From: an uncultured Prevotellaceae bacterium
Lineage (GTDB): Bacteria > Bacteroidota > Bacteroidia > Bacteroidales > Bacteroidaceae
Assembly: GCA_900319225.1 (NCBI GenBank)
Contig: ONNV01000006.1
Location: 62,001 to 126,000 of the forward strand
DNA: 64,000 nucleotides
Reading direction: 5' to 3'
The translations under genes and the position numbers were made by a program. The notes under the pieces are model-generated. The model did no database searches. It was not told the DNA's origin and worked only from the letters and a program-made list of their open reading frames with translations. The stretch's first letter is position 1, and each line of letters begins with the position of its first letter. Shown here in pieces: positions 48,241 through 57,356 of this stretch.

Positions 48241-49209
48241 ATGATCAGATGGGGTTTTATAGGATGTGGCGCAGTCACTGAAAAGAAAAGCGGCCCCGCA
48301 TTCGCCAAGGCTGAGGGCTCTGCAATAGAGGCCGTAATGAGCCGTGACAAGGCCAAAGCCCGCTCATACGCCGAGCGGCACAACATTAAGAAATGGTACA
48401 CCGATCCCATGGACATAATCGATGATCCCAAGGTCGATGCCATATATATCGCCACCCCGCCTTCATCACACGCCACCTACGCCGTCATGGCCATGAAAGC
48501 CGGCAAGCCCGTCTACATAGAGAAGCCCATGGCGCACAGCTATGATGAGTGCATGCGTATTAACCGCGTATCACGTGAGACCGGAGTGCCCTGCTTTGTA
48601 GCCTATTACCGCCGATACCTTCCCTATTTCCTCAAGGTCAAGGAGCTCATACCCCAGATAGGCAAACTCATCAACGTGCAGATTCGTTTTGCACAGCCTC
48701 CCAAGGAGCTGGACTACAACAGCACCAACCTGCCCTGGCGCGTCATCCCGGACATATCGGGCGGCGGTTATTTCTATGACCTGGCCCCGCATCAGATTGA
48801 TATGGTACAGGAGCTGTGCGGCTGCATCATTGACGCATACGGACTGTGCAGCAACCGCGGCGGGCTCTATCAGGCCGAGGACACGGTAAGCGCCTGTTTC
48901 AAGTTTGAGAACGGGCTGGTAGGTTCCGGCTCCTGGTGTTTTGTGGCCGATGAATCCGCCAAGGAGGACCGTATAGAGCTGATAGGTGACCAGGGAATGA
49001 TCTGCTTCTCGATATTCACATTCCAGCCCATTGCACTGCATGACAAGGACGGACGCCATGAGTTTGACATTCCCAATCCTGAGCATGTGCAGTTCCCGCT
49101 CGTACAGGCTGTGGTAGACCATCTGAACGGCAAGTCCACATGCACCTGTGACGGCATAAGCGCCACCCCCACCAACTGGGTGATGGACCGCATACTGGGC
49201 AAATTCTAA
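48241..49209 (+). CDS. Gfo/Idh/MocA-family oxidoreductase
   Basis: The 322-residue NAD(P)-dependent sugar or inositol dehydrogenase-type enzyme has a Rossmann domain (WGFIGCGAVTEKKSG, GxGxxT), the DAIYIATPPSSHATYA strand and the catalytic EKPMAHS Lys (near 96). The alpha/beta substrate domain contains GGGYFYDLAPHQIDM with the conserved Asp-x-x-x-His. All key residues are present. The substrate is probably a sugar derivative but is not readable. It lies 26 nt after the porin on the same strand and may share its transcript. Confidence 0.9.
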   Translation: MIRWGFIGCGAVTEKKSGPAFAKAEGSAIEAVMSRDKAKARSYAERHNIKKWYTDPMDIIDDPKVDAIYIATPPSSHATYAVMAMKAGKPVYIEKPMAHSYDECMRINRVSRETGVPCFVAYYRRYLPYFLKVKELIPQIGKLINVQIRFAQPPKELDYNSTNLPWRVIPDISGGGYFYDLAPHQIDMVQELCGCIIDAYGLCSNRGGLYQAEDTVSACFKFENGLVGSGSWCFVADESAKEDRIELIGDQGMICFSIFTFQPIALHDKDGRHEFDIPNPEHVQFPLVQAVVDHLNGKSTCTCDGISATPTNWVMDRILGKF

Positions 49210-49231
49210 AGTATCAGACTGATTAAAAAGA

Positions 49232-49260
49232 CTCCGGCCGGTCACCAAGACCAGCCGGAG
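49232..49260. terminator. Hairpin between convergent genes
   Basis: A 12-bp stem with one mismatch (CTCCGGCCGGTC / GACCAGCCGGAG) around a 5-nt loop lies between the oxidoreductase and the FadL-type gene. It probably terminates both, although a long T-run is missing. Confidence 0.55.
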
Positions 49261-49280
49261 CCAACCTAATTATCTCAAAG

Positions 49281-50747
49281 TCAGAAGTTCCATCCTACTG
49301 TAAACAGAACCTTATCTGTATTGTAATTGTAATTGACATCAATATTTGTAGCTCCCGGCTCATTGGTATTGAATACGCTGCTTCTTACGCCGTGAACATA
49401 AGCCAGGTCAAAGTAGAACTGGGTGCCGTCACGGTCGGGCTCTGAGCAGTAACCCAGACCGCAGGTATAGTACTTGGTCTTGCCAGGACGGTCATTCTGC
49501 CAGTCCATACGGTACTTATTGTTGAACTCAGAGTCTGAAAGGTTCACGTATGCGTTATCCTTGAACATTGACTCGCTCAGGCTGTAGCCGCCGCGCAGTG
49601 CCAGGTTACCTATATTCTGCTCAATACCGATCCTGAATGTTGAGAAATCCTTGTAGTCATTTGCACCCTGATACAGCATCTTGGTGTTGTTTACTGACAG
49701 TGATGAACGCTGTGTGAAGTTCTTCTCATACTCAGCACCTATGGCGGTATGACCGAATGTAAGACCTGCGCTCAGGTTCAGTTTCCAGGGTGAGGTGAAC
49801 TTGTAGTCGGTGTTGGGTGTGGGTGAGTAAGGCTCTCCGCTCTGTGCAGTTCCCTCATAGGCATACAGATAATCCTGATACTCAATGTTCTGTTTGAAAT
49901 ATGTGGGGGTCTTGATAGATGCGCCAAGTCTCAATCCCGGTACCGGACGGATGATTACACCGAATGCCATGTTCAGGCCGGATCCCTTTGCCGAGTTCAT
50001 CTTGTCAACCATGGTGTACTCAAATCTGTCACCGCCATAACCTTCCCACAGATAGCCGGCATCCTCATTGGCTACCTCATCCTCTGACGGATAATAATTA
50101 TAGAAACTGCTCTCTGACCATGTATCGGTAGACAGTATACCCAGAGTCCATCCCAGGTAGAGCATATCGGACAGGTTGCATGAAAGGTTGAAATCAAATG
50201 CGTTTATCTTGTTGCGCTGGCTCTCAGTGTACTGACGGTATACCACATACTCACGGGTAGGATCCGTACCGTCAGGGTCAAAGAACTTGTCCAGATAATC
50301 AAAAGTGCGGTCCATATTCTGCAGTCTGTGATATGAGAACCCGAAGTTCATATATCTGTCACCGCCATCATAACCTGAGAACACTACCGATACATTATCC
50401 AGGGACATGTTGATATCGGACTTAAGGTTTCCGGAGTAGTAATAGATACCGTTTGACAAACCCTGGTTGGCTGCGGTGTACTGCGGGTCCGTATTGGTGG
50501 ATGTTCCAAAGAATGAAATTGACGCGTTAAGGTCACTGGTGCGGTAAGTACCGATACCTGCCGGGTTATGTCCGATAACCGACGGGTCACTGCCCAGGGC
50601 GCTCATTGCGCCGGCCATACCCATGTAACGTGCGGTACCGTTAAGTTCCTCCTCATATAGTTTCGCTGCATCGAATGAGGTCTGTGCTCCTACTGACAAG
50701 CTTGCCGTCAAGGCTGCTACACTCATCAACAACTTACTGGTTTTCAT
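49281..50747 (-). CDS. OmpP1/FadL-type outer-membrane protein
   Basis: The 488-residue outer-membrane barrel has a signal peptide (residues 1-21, ...SVGAQ), the FadL-type N-terminus with YMGMAGAMSALGSDPSVIGHNPAG (a hatch-forming NPA motif, shown here only as key residues 42-65) and amphipathic strands throughout. It ends in VLFTVGWNF with a terminal Phe. Family members carry hydrophobic compounds such as fatty acids or aromatics across the outer membrane. The Ser-rich gene lies 58 nt upstream on the same strand, so both may be co-transcribed. Confidence 0.87.
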   Translation of the reverse strand: MKTSKLLMSVAALTASLSVGAQTSFDAAKLYEEELNGTARYMGMAGAMSALGSDPSVIGHNPAGIGTYRTSDLNASISFFGTSTNTDPQYTAANQGLSNGIYYYSGNLKSDINMSLDNVSVVFSGYDGGDRYMNFGFSYHRLQNMDRTFDYLDKFFDPDGTDPTREYVVYRQYTESQRNKINAFDFNLSCNLSDMLYLGWTLGILSTDTWSESSFYNYYPSEDEVANEDAGYLWEGYGGDRFEYTMVDKMNSAKGSGLNMAFGVIIRPVPGLRLGASIKTPTYFKQNIEYQDYLYAYEGTAQSGEPYSPTPNTDYKFTSPWKLNLSAGLTFGHTAIGAEYEKNFTQRSSLSVNNTKMLYQGANDYKDFSTFRIGIEQNIGNLALRGGYSLSESMFKDNAYVNLSDSEFNNKYRMDWQNDRPGKTKYYTCGLGYCSEPDRDGTQFYFDLAYVHGVRSSVFNTNEPGATNIDVNYNYNTDKVLFTVGWNF

Positions 50748-50805
50748 ATGCTTAAATATTTAATTATTCAATAATAGGATATACTGTTCACTAACTGTCA
50801 ATCTG

Positions 50806-52431
50806 TTACCTTCTGCTTGAAGGGCTGGCTGACCTTGAAGGGCCTGAGCTGCTGCCACCTGAGCTGCGGCTGGATCCGGAGCTGCTGCCACTGCTTACGC
50901 TGCGGCTGGGACCGGAGCTTACGCTGCTGCGTGATGAACTGCTGGAACTGCTGCTTGACGAGCGTGCAGAACTGCTTGAGCTGCTGCTTACGCTACGTGA
51001 TGTGCTGCTGGAGCTGCTGCTTACGCTACGTGATGTGCTGCTGTTTGAGCTGCTTACGCTGCGTGATGAGTTGCTGCTTGAACTGCTCACGGTGCGTGAC
51101 GGGCCACTGGTAGAGCTGCTTACGCTGCGTTGAGTTGAGCTGTTGGTGCTACTGTTGCTTACGCTACGCTGTGTTCCGGTTGTGCTGCGCTGTGTGCTGG
51201 CAGAACTGCTTGACTGGGCAGAGCCTGTATTGCTTCTGGATACCACACGTGTACCGTTGCTTGTTGCAGTACGGCTGGGGCCGCTGGTGCTGCTGGGACG
51301 GTCATATGTAGAACCTGATGACTGGGTGCTCCTGGATGTAGCGGAACTGCTGCTTACGCTGCGAGATGCGCTTGAACGGCTCTCAGTTGCAGGTGTAACG
51401 GTTCTTACTGCGGTGTTGTTGGTTGACCTTGATGCTACGCGTGCAGGTCCGCTTGCAGTTGAGCTGTTACGTGTCTGTACCCTGTCTCCCTCACGACCGG
51501 GATTGTCAGTTGATGCTCTGGCAATTGTCCTGGCTGCAGAGCTGCCGCTGCCTCCTGCGCTTCCGCTACGGTTAACCACACGGCTGGGGCCTGATGTACT
51601 TGATGCAAAACTGTCCGATGAGCGGCTCAGGTTCCTGTCCCATCCACCGCCGTTGATCCTGCGGTTGGGTACATAGGATGATGACCTGTTATCTACTATA
51701 TAGGTAGGTCCTGAGTAATAGTATACCGGTCTGTGATAGTATGATGCCCTGTAATGGAAGGGATCATAATACCATGAGTCATAATACCAGGGATCATAGT
51801 ACCAGGTATCATAGAACCAGGGATCATAATAATAGGTGTGTGAGTAGTACCAGTAACTGTCATCAAAATAATTGTCCCAGAATACTATATCCCAAAGGAT
51901 ATCGTCAACAATACTGTAATAGGGACGTGCGTGATGACGGAAACGGTACAGGCGGCGGGTCAGGTAGAAATCATCAACGGCGTCGCTGTAACCCTCGGCG
52001 TATGATGAACGGTCCTCCTTCTCATACTCATCAGATACATAAATGGTGTCATGTATGTAAACTGTGGGTACATCATCCAGTATCGATCCGTCCTCATACT
52101 GTATCTGACTTGTTCCGTATGTATATCGGCGGTTATACTCATCGGGATCACGGTCTACTATTATCTTAGGTGTAGTGGTGATGACGGGAGCAGCCTGAGC
52201 CGGTACGGTCTGGGCCTGTACAGTCTGGGACTGGATGGTCTGGGACTGGATGGTCTGGGCCGGTACAGTCTGAGCGGGTACCGTGCTGGAGGGTGTCCTT
52301 GTTATGACCGATGTTTCAGTTCCGGAAGACTGGTTTGACTTGTTCCTACCGGTTGAGTACAGGTCATTTCTCTGTGCACCGGCTGTCATTGTGACTGCCA
52401 TGAGTGCTATAAATAATACTGACTTTTTCAT
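50806..52431 (-). CDS. Secreted Tyr/Trp- and Ser-rich low-complexity protein
   Basis: The 541-residue exported protein has a signal peptide (MKKSVLFIALMAVTMTAGAQ). Then come VPAQT/IQSQT pentapeptide repeats (about 50-85) and a striking Tyr/Trp/Asp block (about 185-240, units like YDPWYYDSWYYDP). A Ser-rich second half follows (about 290-541), built from SVSSSSSSTSR-like and SGPSR-like units. No enzyme motif is present. The composition suggests an adhesive, crosslinkable or aggregating extracellular polymer. A TATTTTTG box lies at 52463-52470. The start at 52431 is chosen because the longer frame reads through that box. Confidence 0.75.
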   Translation of the reverse strand: MKKSVLFIALMAVTMTAGAQRNDLYSTGRNKSNQSSGTETSVITRTPSSTVPAQTVPAQTIQSQTIQSQTVQAQTVPAQAAPVITTTPKIIVDRDPDEYNRRYTYGTSQIQYEDGSILDDVPTVYIHDTIYVSDEYEKEDRSSYAEGYSDAVDDFYLTRRLYRFRHHARPYYSIVDDILWDIVFWDNYFDDSYWYYSHTYYYDPWFYDTWYYDPWYYDSWYYDPFHYRASYYHRPVYYYSGPTYIVDNRSSSYVPNRRINGGGWDRNLSRSSDSFASSTSGPSRVVNRSGSAGGSGSSAARTIARASTDNPGREGDRVQTRNSSTASGPARVASRSTNNTAVRTVTPATESRSSASRSVSSSSATSRSTQSSGSTYDRPSSTSGPSRTATSNGTRVVSRSNTGSAQSSSSASTQRSTTGTQRSVSNSSTNSSTQRSVSSSTSGPSRTVSSSSSNSSRSVSSSNSSTSRSVSSSSSSTSRSVSSSSSSSARSSSSSSSSSSRSSVSSGPSRSVSSGSSSGSSRSSGGSSSGPSRSASPSSRR

Positions 52432-52462
52432 AACCGTTCCGTTTTTGGGTTTGTTTCCAATG

Positions 52463-52470
52463 CAAAAATA
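52463..52470 (-). promoter_or_regulatory. -7 promoter box of the Ser-rich protein gene
   Basis: TATTTTTG on the minus strand matches TAnnTTTG and lies 31 nt before the ATG. Confidence 0.6.
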
Positions 52471-52529
52471 ATCAGGTAATAGTACCCGCATCACGGAAAA
52501 TCCCTAAAAGGGAAGGGGGAATTTCCTAT

Positions 52530-52616
52530 AATTGAGAATTGAGAATTAATACGCTGTACCTGCGTGGATACGCACCGGATGGCCAATTCTCAATTTTCAA
52601 TTTTCAATTCTCAATT
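52530..52616. repeat. AATTGAGAATT-type inverted repeat
   Basis: AATTGAGAATTGAGAATT (52530-52547) faces a longer run of AATTCTCAATT and AATTTTCAATT units (52585-52616). Such AATTGAGAATT runs are scattered through many Bacteroidales genomes. The element lies downstream of the GH25 gene, whose last codons it overlaps, and may act as its terminator. Confidence 0.75.
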
Positions 52617-53550
52617 CATTAAACTCCTTCTCCGTGCCACGGAATACATTGAAATCCGTGTATTCCCTGATGCCCTCCACACTGGCATGGTCAGTAAACT
52701 GCCAGAAAGCCCACGGTTTATCAGTCTCGGGGCGTACCACATAGTAATGTGCCACCCAGAAAGGATAGTTATCAAGGGCCGGATTATTAAGGTGTCTTTT
52801 ACGGAACTTGGTTGAGGCATAGATTATGGGCTTGACTCCGTAATGGGTCTCAAGCGCCTTGAGGAACTCCAGCAACTCACGTTGCAGGTCTCCCGAAGAA
52901 CGGCCGGAACGCTCCACGTCAACCACCGGAGCCAGGTCACCCTTCTGCAGCTTTACGGTGTTTATAAAGTGTTCAGCCTGTTTCTGCGGCGATACGCCGG
53001 GATCATAGAAATGGTAGACTCCGCATACAAAACCCACGGTCCGGGCCTCGCGGATATTATAGGTATACTCAGGATCGGTAAACGTGCTGCCCTCGGTCGC
53101 CTTCATTATCACGAACCTTATAGGGAACTCATTTACGGCCGATGAGAGCGCCGCATCACGCCAGTTTATCTGCCCCTGATGGTGGGATACGTCTATTCCG
53201 TAACAGAGGAATCCCGATGGCAGACATACTCCGTACTCCCTGGTTCCACGGCATGGGCGCAGACGATAAAAATATGGACGCAGGAACATGTAATAGGCAC
53301 CTACAGAGACAAGACCTATCATAAGGATTGTCAGTACCCAGTGCATCCAATCGGGTATGTAATAGTCCTTTACGGGCTGGACTTTCTGGCGTCCGGTGGT
53401 GCTTTTGGTTCTGGACGCAGCTGCGGTTTTGTGTCTTACTGTGTTTTTACGTGGTTTCTTTTTGCCGCCGAATAAAAACAGAAAGAAGGATTTCCGTTCT
53501 TTCTTATGAACGGAAGCCCTTCTTTTCCTGTTACCTTTATTTGTTGGCAT
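52597..53550 (-). CDS. GH25 family lysozyme, membrane-anchored
   Basis: The 317-residue muramidase cuts peptidoglycan glycan strands. A basic N-terminus (about 1-60, rich in Lys/Arg) precedes one membrane helix (about 70-90, WVLTILMIGLVSVGAYYMFL), which anchors it with the enzyme in the periplasm. The GH25 barrel follows: GIDVSHHQGQINW (catalytic-site Asp near 120), FVIMKATEGSTFTDP, GVYHFYDPGVSP, APVVDVERSG (acidic pair near 211-213) and WAFWQFTDHASVEG. The final residues (ELRIEN) are encoded in a dispersed repeat. The ATG at 53550 is chosen over 53559. Confidence 0.9.
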   Translation of the reverse strand: MPTNKGNRKRRASVHKKERKSFFLFLFGGKKKPRKNTVRHKTAAASRTKSTTGRQKVQPVKDYYIPDWMHWVLTILMIGLVSVGAYYMFLRPYFYRLRPCRGTREYGVCLPSGFLCYGIDVSHHQGQINWRDAALSSAVNEFPIRFVIMKATEGSTFTDPEYTYNIREARTVGFVCGVYHFYDPGVSPQKQAEHFINTVKLQKGDLAPVVDVERSGRSSGDLQRELLEFLKALETHYGVKPIIYASTKFRKRHLNNPALDNYPFWVAHYYVVRPETDKPWAFWQFTDHASVEGIREYTDFNVFRGTEKEFNELRIEN

Positions 53551-53560
53551 ATCGATCATC

Positions 53561-53672
53561 TGGGGACTGTTCCATCTGTGTCATTGGGGACTGTTCCATC
53601 TGTGTCATTTGGAACAAATGTCACAGTGGGACTGTCACCGTTGTGACAGGGGGACTGTCCCCAATGGGTCAC
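53561..53672. repeat. REP-like cluster, family D
   Basis: TGGGGACTGTTCCATCTGTG plus TCAT occurs twice in tandem (53561-53584 and 53585-53608). An inverted partner (GGAACAAATGTCACAGTGGGACTGTCAC) and TGTGACAGGGGGACTGTCCCC follow to 53672. The GGGGACTGTYCC core links it to the other palindrome families. It lies just upstream of the GH25 start. Confidence 0.8.
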
Positions 53673-53739
53673 TTCTTTGAACTTCGTTCGGGATTTGCTC
53701 GCCACGACAGAGCGAGCAAGCTCCCTCTGTTCGTTTGGC

Positions 53740-55389
53740 TTAACGCAAATGCTCCAGCTGCAAAGTCTTGGTAGGCTGGTCGCAAACCTCGGTGGGACCA
53801 AAGTACTGGATAGGACCGGGGTATACGAAGCAGGTCTCACGAGCCCACTCTGCGCGATGCTTAACGAACTCCTTGAAGGGAGCGCCGTCCAGCTCAACCA
53901 GAGCCTTGCGGATAACGGGCTTCATCTCACCGTTACGCTTCTCCATGTTCATCATCATGGTGATAGGTATACCACCTGCGATCCACTGGTCGGCAGGAGC
54001 AACGGTGTTCTTGATTGATGACATGTAACCGGTCTTGCCGGCAGCGATCAGCATTGATGCGTTGTAACCAAGGCTGTAGCAGTAGTCAGCATCAAAGTTT
54101 GACGGAGCTGCGCAACGGCCCTCGTAACCGCAGAAGTGATGCTGTGTGGAATACTTGCCAAGATACTTGCCATCCTTCTTCCACTCAGCCAGTTTAACGC
54201 CAACCATATCGGCCAGCAGCTGCTCGGTCTCAATCAGAGATACCTGTACGTTTCCGTGCGGGTCACGCTCCAGGGCAAGCTGACGGCTTACGCTCTCGGG
54301 CAGGCTCTGGAATATTGCAGCGTTCTCCTTAGAGAGCTTGCTAACGATGTACTGGATCTTCTTATCGGCCTGGATCATGTCAAACTCAGCCTGGTTTGCA
54401 GCCAGAACGTCATTCAGCTCGGCGATAAGCTTCTTGATGGCGGGGATGAACTCGATCAGGCCCTCGGGAACCAGGACTGTACCAAAGTTGAGGCCGCGTG
54501 CAGCACGGTCAGCAACAACCTGAGCGATATATGTTACTATGTCATCGAGAGTCTGGTTCTTAGCCTCAACCTCCTCACCTATAAGGGTTACGTTAGGCTG
54601 GGTCTGCAGAGCGCACTCCAGAGTTACGTGGCTGGCTGAACGACCCATCAGCTTGATGAAATGCCAGTACTTACGTGCAGAGTTGCAGTCACGCTCAATG
54701 TTACCGATGATCTCTGAGTAAACCTTGGTAGCGGTATCAAAACCGAATGAGGTCTCAATCTCGGTGTTCTTAAGGTCACCGTCAATGGTCTTGGGGCAGC
54801 CTATTACCTGAACGCCGGCGCCGATAGCCTTGTAGTACTCGGCCAGAACGCATGCGTTGGTGTTTGAGTCATCACCACCGATGATAACCAGAGCCTTGAT
54901 GTCAAGAGCCTTGAGGATCTCCAGACCCTTGTCAAACTGGTCCTTCTTCTCCAGCTTGGTACGGCCTGAACCGATGATATCAAAGCCACCGGTGTTGCGG
55001 TACTCGTCAATGATATCGGCTGTGAGCTCCATGTAGTTGTGGTCAACCAGACCGCCGGGGCCCAGGATGAAACCGTACAGCTTGTTGGCAGGGTTGAGCT
55101 TCTTGAGACCGTCAAACAGACCGGCAATGACGTTGTGTCCGCCGGGAGCCTGACCACCAGACAGGATAACACCTGCGTTCAGGGTCTTCTTGGCAACTGA
55201 ACCCTCTGTAGGCTCAAACTTAAGGTAGGGCATGCCGTAGGTGTTGGGGAAGAGCTTCTTAACCTCGTCCTGATCGGCAACTGACTGTGTGGGAGCACCC
55301 TCAACAGCCTTCAAAGCACCGCGGAGAGCCTGGGGAAGCTTGGGCTGGTAAGCGGCGCGTGCAATCTGTAATGCGCTTTTTGTACTCAT
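53740..55389 (-). CDS. pfp: Diphosphate-fructose-6-phosphate 1-phosphotransferase
   Basis: The 549-residue enzyme makes fructose 1,6-bisphosphate from fructose 6-phosphate using pyrophosphate instead of ATP, a reversible step of glycolysis in many anaerobes. The long-type PFP features are visible: GGQAPGGHNVIAG (about 79-91), GGDDSNTNAC (171-180) and PKTIDGDLKN (199-208). The second Asp of GGDD and the Lys of PKTIDGD are the residues that mark PPi rather than ATP use. The start at 55389 (MSTKSALQIARAAYQ) is chosen; the frame to 55548 runs into the preceding hairpin. No neighbouring glycolytic gene is present. Confidence 0.95.
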   Translation of the reverse strand: MSTKSALQIARAAYQPKLPQALRGALKAVEGAPTQSVADQDEVKKLFPNTYGMPYLKFEPTEGSVAKKTLNAGVILSGGQAPGGHNVIAGLFDGLKKLNPANKLYGFILGPGGLVDHNYMELTADIIDEYRNTGGFDIIGSGRTKLEKKDQFDKGLEILKALDIKALVIIGGDDSNTNACVLAEYYKAIGAGVQVIGCPKTIDGDLKNTEIETSFGFDTATKVYSEIIGNIERDCNSARKYWHFIKLMGRSASHVTLECALQTQPNVTLIGEEVEAKNQTLDDIVTYIAQVVADRAARGLNFGTVLVPEGLIEFIPAIKKLIAELNDVLAANQAEFDMIQADKKIQYIVSKLSKENAAIFQSLPESVSRQLALERDPHGNVQVSLIETEQLLADMVGVKLAEWKKDGKYLGKYSTQHHFCGYEGRCAAPSNFDADYCYSLGYNASMLIAAGKTGYMSSIKNTVAPADQWIAGGIPITMMMNMEKRNGEMKPVIRKALVELDGAPFKEFVKHRAEWARETCFVYPGPIQYFGPTEVCDQPTKTLQLEHLR

Positions 55390-55428
55390 TTGAATAGTAT
55401 ATTTGTTTAAATACCTCTTTAAATAGTA

Positions 55429-55462
55429 AGGGTGCGCAAATTTCGTCAAAATTGCGCACCCT
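55429..55462. terminator. Hairpin after the DUF3575-like gene
   Basis: AGGGTGCGCAA and its complement form an 11-bp stem around a 12-nt loop, 20 nt after the stop at 55482 and 40 nt before the PFP start. It is a likely terminator or leader structure; a T-run is not obvious. Confidence 0.5.
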
Positions 55463-55481
55463 TGCAAATAAAAGTTCGTTT

Positions 55482-56297
55482 TTAGAAGCGGTATATGATG
55501 GATGTATTTATATCGGCCGGCAGACCTACACCCCAGAACCACTCCCATACATTGTCGTCCTCCGAGAACTTCCAGTCAGACTTGCCGAAAACGTTCACAT
55601 CAAATCCCCAGTGAGAGTTTTTCCCGAACCATCCCTGGTAACCCAGACCAAAGCCGCAGCCTATGGCCATAAACATCTCGCCCTCTCTTACACCGGCTTT
55701 GCGCCACTTGTCATCAAGGTATTCCAGGTACCTGGCATCGGTTTTCTTTTCATCGGATGTAAGGCCGTTTATGTACTCCTTGTCAAGGGTGGTTACAAAG
55801 ATGTCAAACATCTCACGGAACAGGCCCAAGTCAACTCTTGCCACGCCGTAGAAACCGCGGCCGGGCTTGCGTCCGAAATAGTATCGGCCCTCGGGGCAAA
55901 GCATCACGCCCACATATTTGCGGTCCCACTCCACATCATAGGTCTTGCCGTCTATGCCGACCTCAGCATACCAATCCAGCGGATGGTCCTTTGACTTCCA
56001 GTTCACGTCCCTGGTTTTTCCGTCAATTCTGGCCGTGGCGGGCTGGTCCTCCTCGTCAAATACCGCCAGAATGCTGGAGCGGTTCACAAAATGAACCTGT
56101 GCCGATACACCGTATGAGAAACGGGTGTTTGTATAATGTTCCCAGACTATCTGGGGAGACATATAAGCAACTGATACAAGATCAACCTTTAAGCTATTGT
56201 TGTATTTGTCATAACCTTCTGTAAGAAGCGGCTTTATAGCCATCATAGACTGGCTCATGCAGAGCAGTGCAGCTATGGATAAAAGTGTCTTTTTCAT
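55482..56297 (-). CDS. Outer-membrane beta-barrel protein, DUF3575-like
   Basis: The 271-residue exported protein has a signal peptide (MKKTLLSIAALLCMSQSMMA) and a small beta-barrel: SLKVDLVSVAYMSPQIVWEH, YGVSAQVHFVN, then CPEGRYYFGRKPGRGFYG (a DUF3575-type strand-turn). It ends with VGLPADINTSIIYRF and a terminal Phe as in outer-membrane proteins. A charged insert (about 88-130, with two GIDGKTYDVEW/RIDGKTRDVNW-like repeats) is unusual. Function is unknown. A TATCTTCG-like box precedes it. Confidence 0.7.
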   Translation of the reverse strand: MKKTLLSIAALLCMSQSMMAIKPLLTEGYDKYNNSLKVDLVSVAYMSPQIVWEHYTNTRFSYGVSAQVHFVNRSSILAVFDEEDQPATARIDGKTRDVNWKSKDHPLDWYAEVGIDGKTYDVEWDRKYVGVMLCPEGRYYFGRKPGRGFYGVARVDLGLFREMFDIFVTTLDKEYINGLTSDEKKTDARYLEYLDDKWRKAGVREGEMFMAIGCGFGLGYQGWFGKNSHWGFDVNVFGKSDWKFSEDDNVWEWFWGVGLPADINTSIIYRF

Positions 56298-56416
56298 ATC
56301 GGATTTATTATTGTTGCCACGAAGATATGTAAAAAAATGTTATATTTAGCCTTCGGCTGAATAAAACTGCGCCTCGGAATAAAAAAGGTTTCCTTTTTTT
56401 TTCTCTCGGCTTGTAT

Positions 56417-56424
56417 TATATTTG
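56417..56424 (+). promoter_or_regulatory. -7 promoter box of the lipid kinase gene
   Basis: TATATTTG matches TAnnTTTG and lies 35 nt before the ATG at 56460. Confidence 0.6.
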
Positions 56425-56459
56425 CACGTTTTTACAAACTAACTGACCTTTTCAGGACT

Positions 56460-57356
56460 ATGCATTATTGTTTTATCATCAACAACGAACCCGGTAAAGC
56501 AGGCAACGCAGATATCATCCGTGCCGATATAGAGAAGCTTCCGGAAAAGATTGATTTTGAAATTTATCTTACAACCGCCCAGAAAACGGCCATTGACCAT
56601 GTCCGCGAATACTGCCAGGCAAACCCTGAGAAGGAGACCTGTTTTGTTGCATGCGGCGGTGACGGTACCATAAATGAGGTTGCCACCGGAATGGTTGGAG
56701 CCAAGAACAAGCATCTGGCCGTGCTGGCTTACGGCAGCGGCAACGATTTCATAAAGTATTATGAGGGCAAGGATTTCCGCAGCGTGGAAAATCTTGTAAA
56801 CGGCACCGCCCACAAGATCGATATACTTAAGGTCGGTAAGGACCATTATTCAATAAATGTCTGCAATTTTGGATTTGACTCCGTTGTGGCATCGACCGCA
56901 AACAAGCTGAGCCGCAAGGGCAACAAGAATCCCTACCGCTGGGGTATCGTCAAGGCCATTTTCTGCGGCCGATTCAACCCCATCAAGGTCAGCGCCGACG
57001 GTGAGGAGCTCAATCCCGGCAAGCGTATGCTGCTGTGCACCCTGGGCAACAACAACCACGTGGGCGGCGAGTTCTTCTGCTCACCCCGCGCCAAGAATGA
57101 CGACGGCCTGATTGAGGTATGCTACTGCAAGACCACCACTCTGATGGGATTCCTTGGTATGCTCAAGGTCTATACCCTTGGCAACCACCTGGATGACCCC
57201 AAGGTAAGCAAGCACTTCATCTACCGTCAGTCCAAGACAGTAGATGTTCACTCCGACAAGCAGATAGAACTCTGCCTGGACGGTGAAATGCTGGCCGGCA
57301 CCGATTTCCACATAGAAATCCTACCCCAAGCCATCAGCTTCATCATCCCCGCATGA
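56460..57356 (+). CDS. Diacylglycerol/lipid kinase family protein (YegS/BmrU-like)
   Basis: The 298-residue lipid kinase-fold protein has HYCFIINNEPGKAGNADIIR at the start, the nucleotide motif CGGDGTINEVATG (GGDGT at 66-70), LAYGSGNDFIKYY, and the C-terminal VHSDKQIELCLDGEML with the conserved DGE. It probably phosphorylates diacylglycerol or a related lipid at the inner-membrane face. The stop codon TGA (57354-57356) is the first part of a perfect-type 66-bp palindrome, so the palindrome may have set the C-terminus. Confidence 0.9.
   Translation: MHYCFIINNEPGKAGNADIIRADIEKLPEKIDFEIYLTTAQKTAIDHVREYCQANPEKETCFVACGGDGTINEVATGMVGAKNKHLAVLAYGSGNDFIKYYEGKDFRSVENLVNGTAHKIDILKVGKDHYSINVCNFGFDSVVASTANKLSRKGNKNPYRWGIVKAIFCGRFNPIKVSADGEELNPGKRMLLCTLGNNNHVGGEFFCSPRAKNDDGLIEVCYCKTTTLMGFLGMLKVYTLGNHLDDPKVSKHFIYRQSKTVDVHSDKQIELCLDGEMLAGTDFHIEILPQAISFIIPA

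Noticed and set aside
50817-52338. Several long plus-strand frames rich in Leu, Cys and Arg
   Set aside because: They are antisense readings of the Ser-rich repeats of the secreted protein gene and have no start signals or family features.
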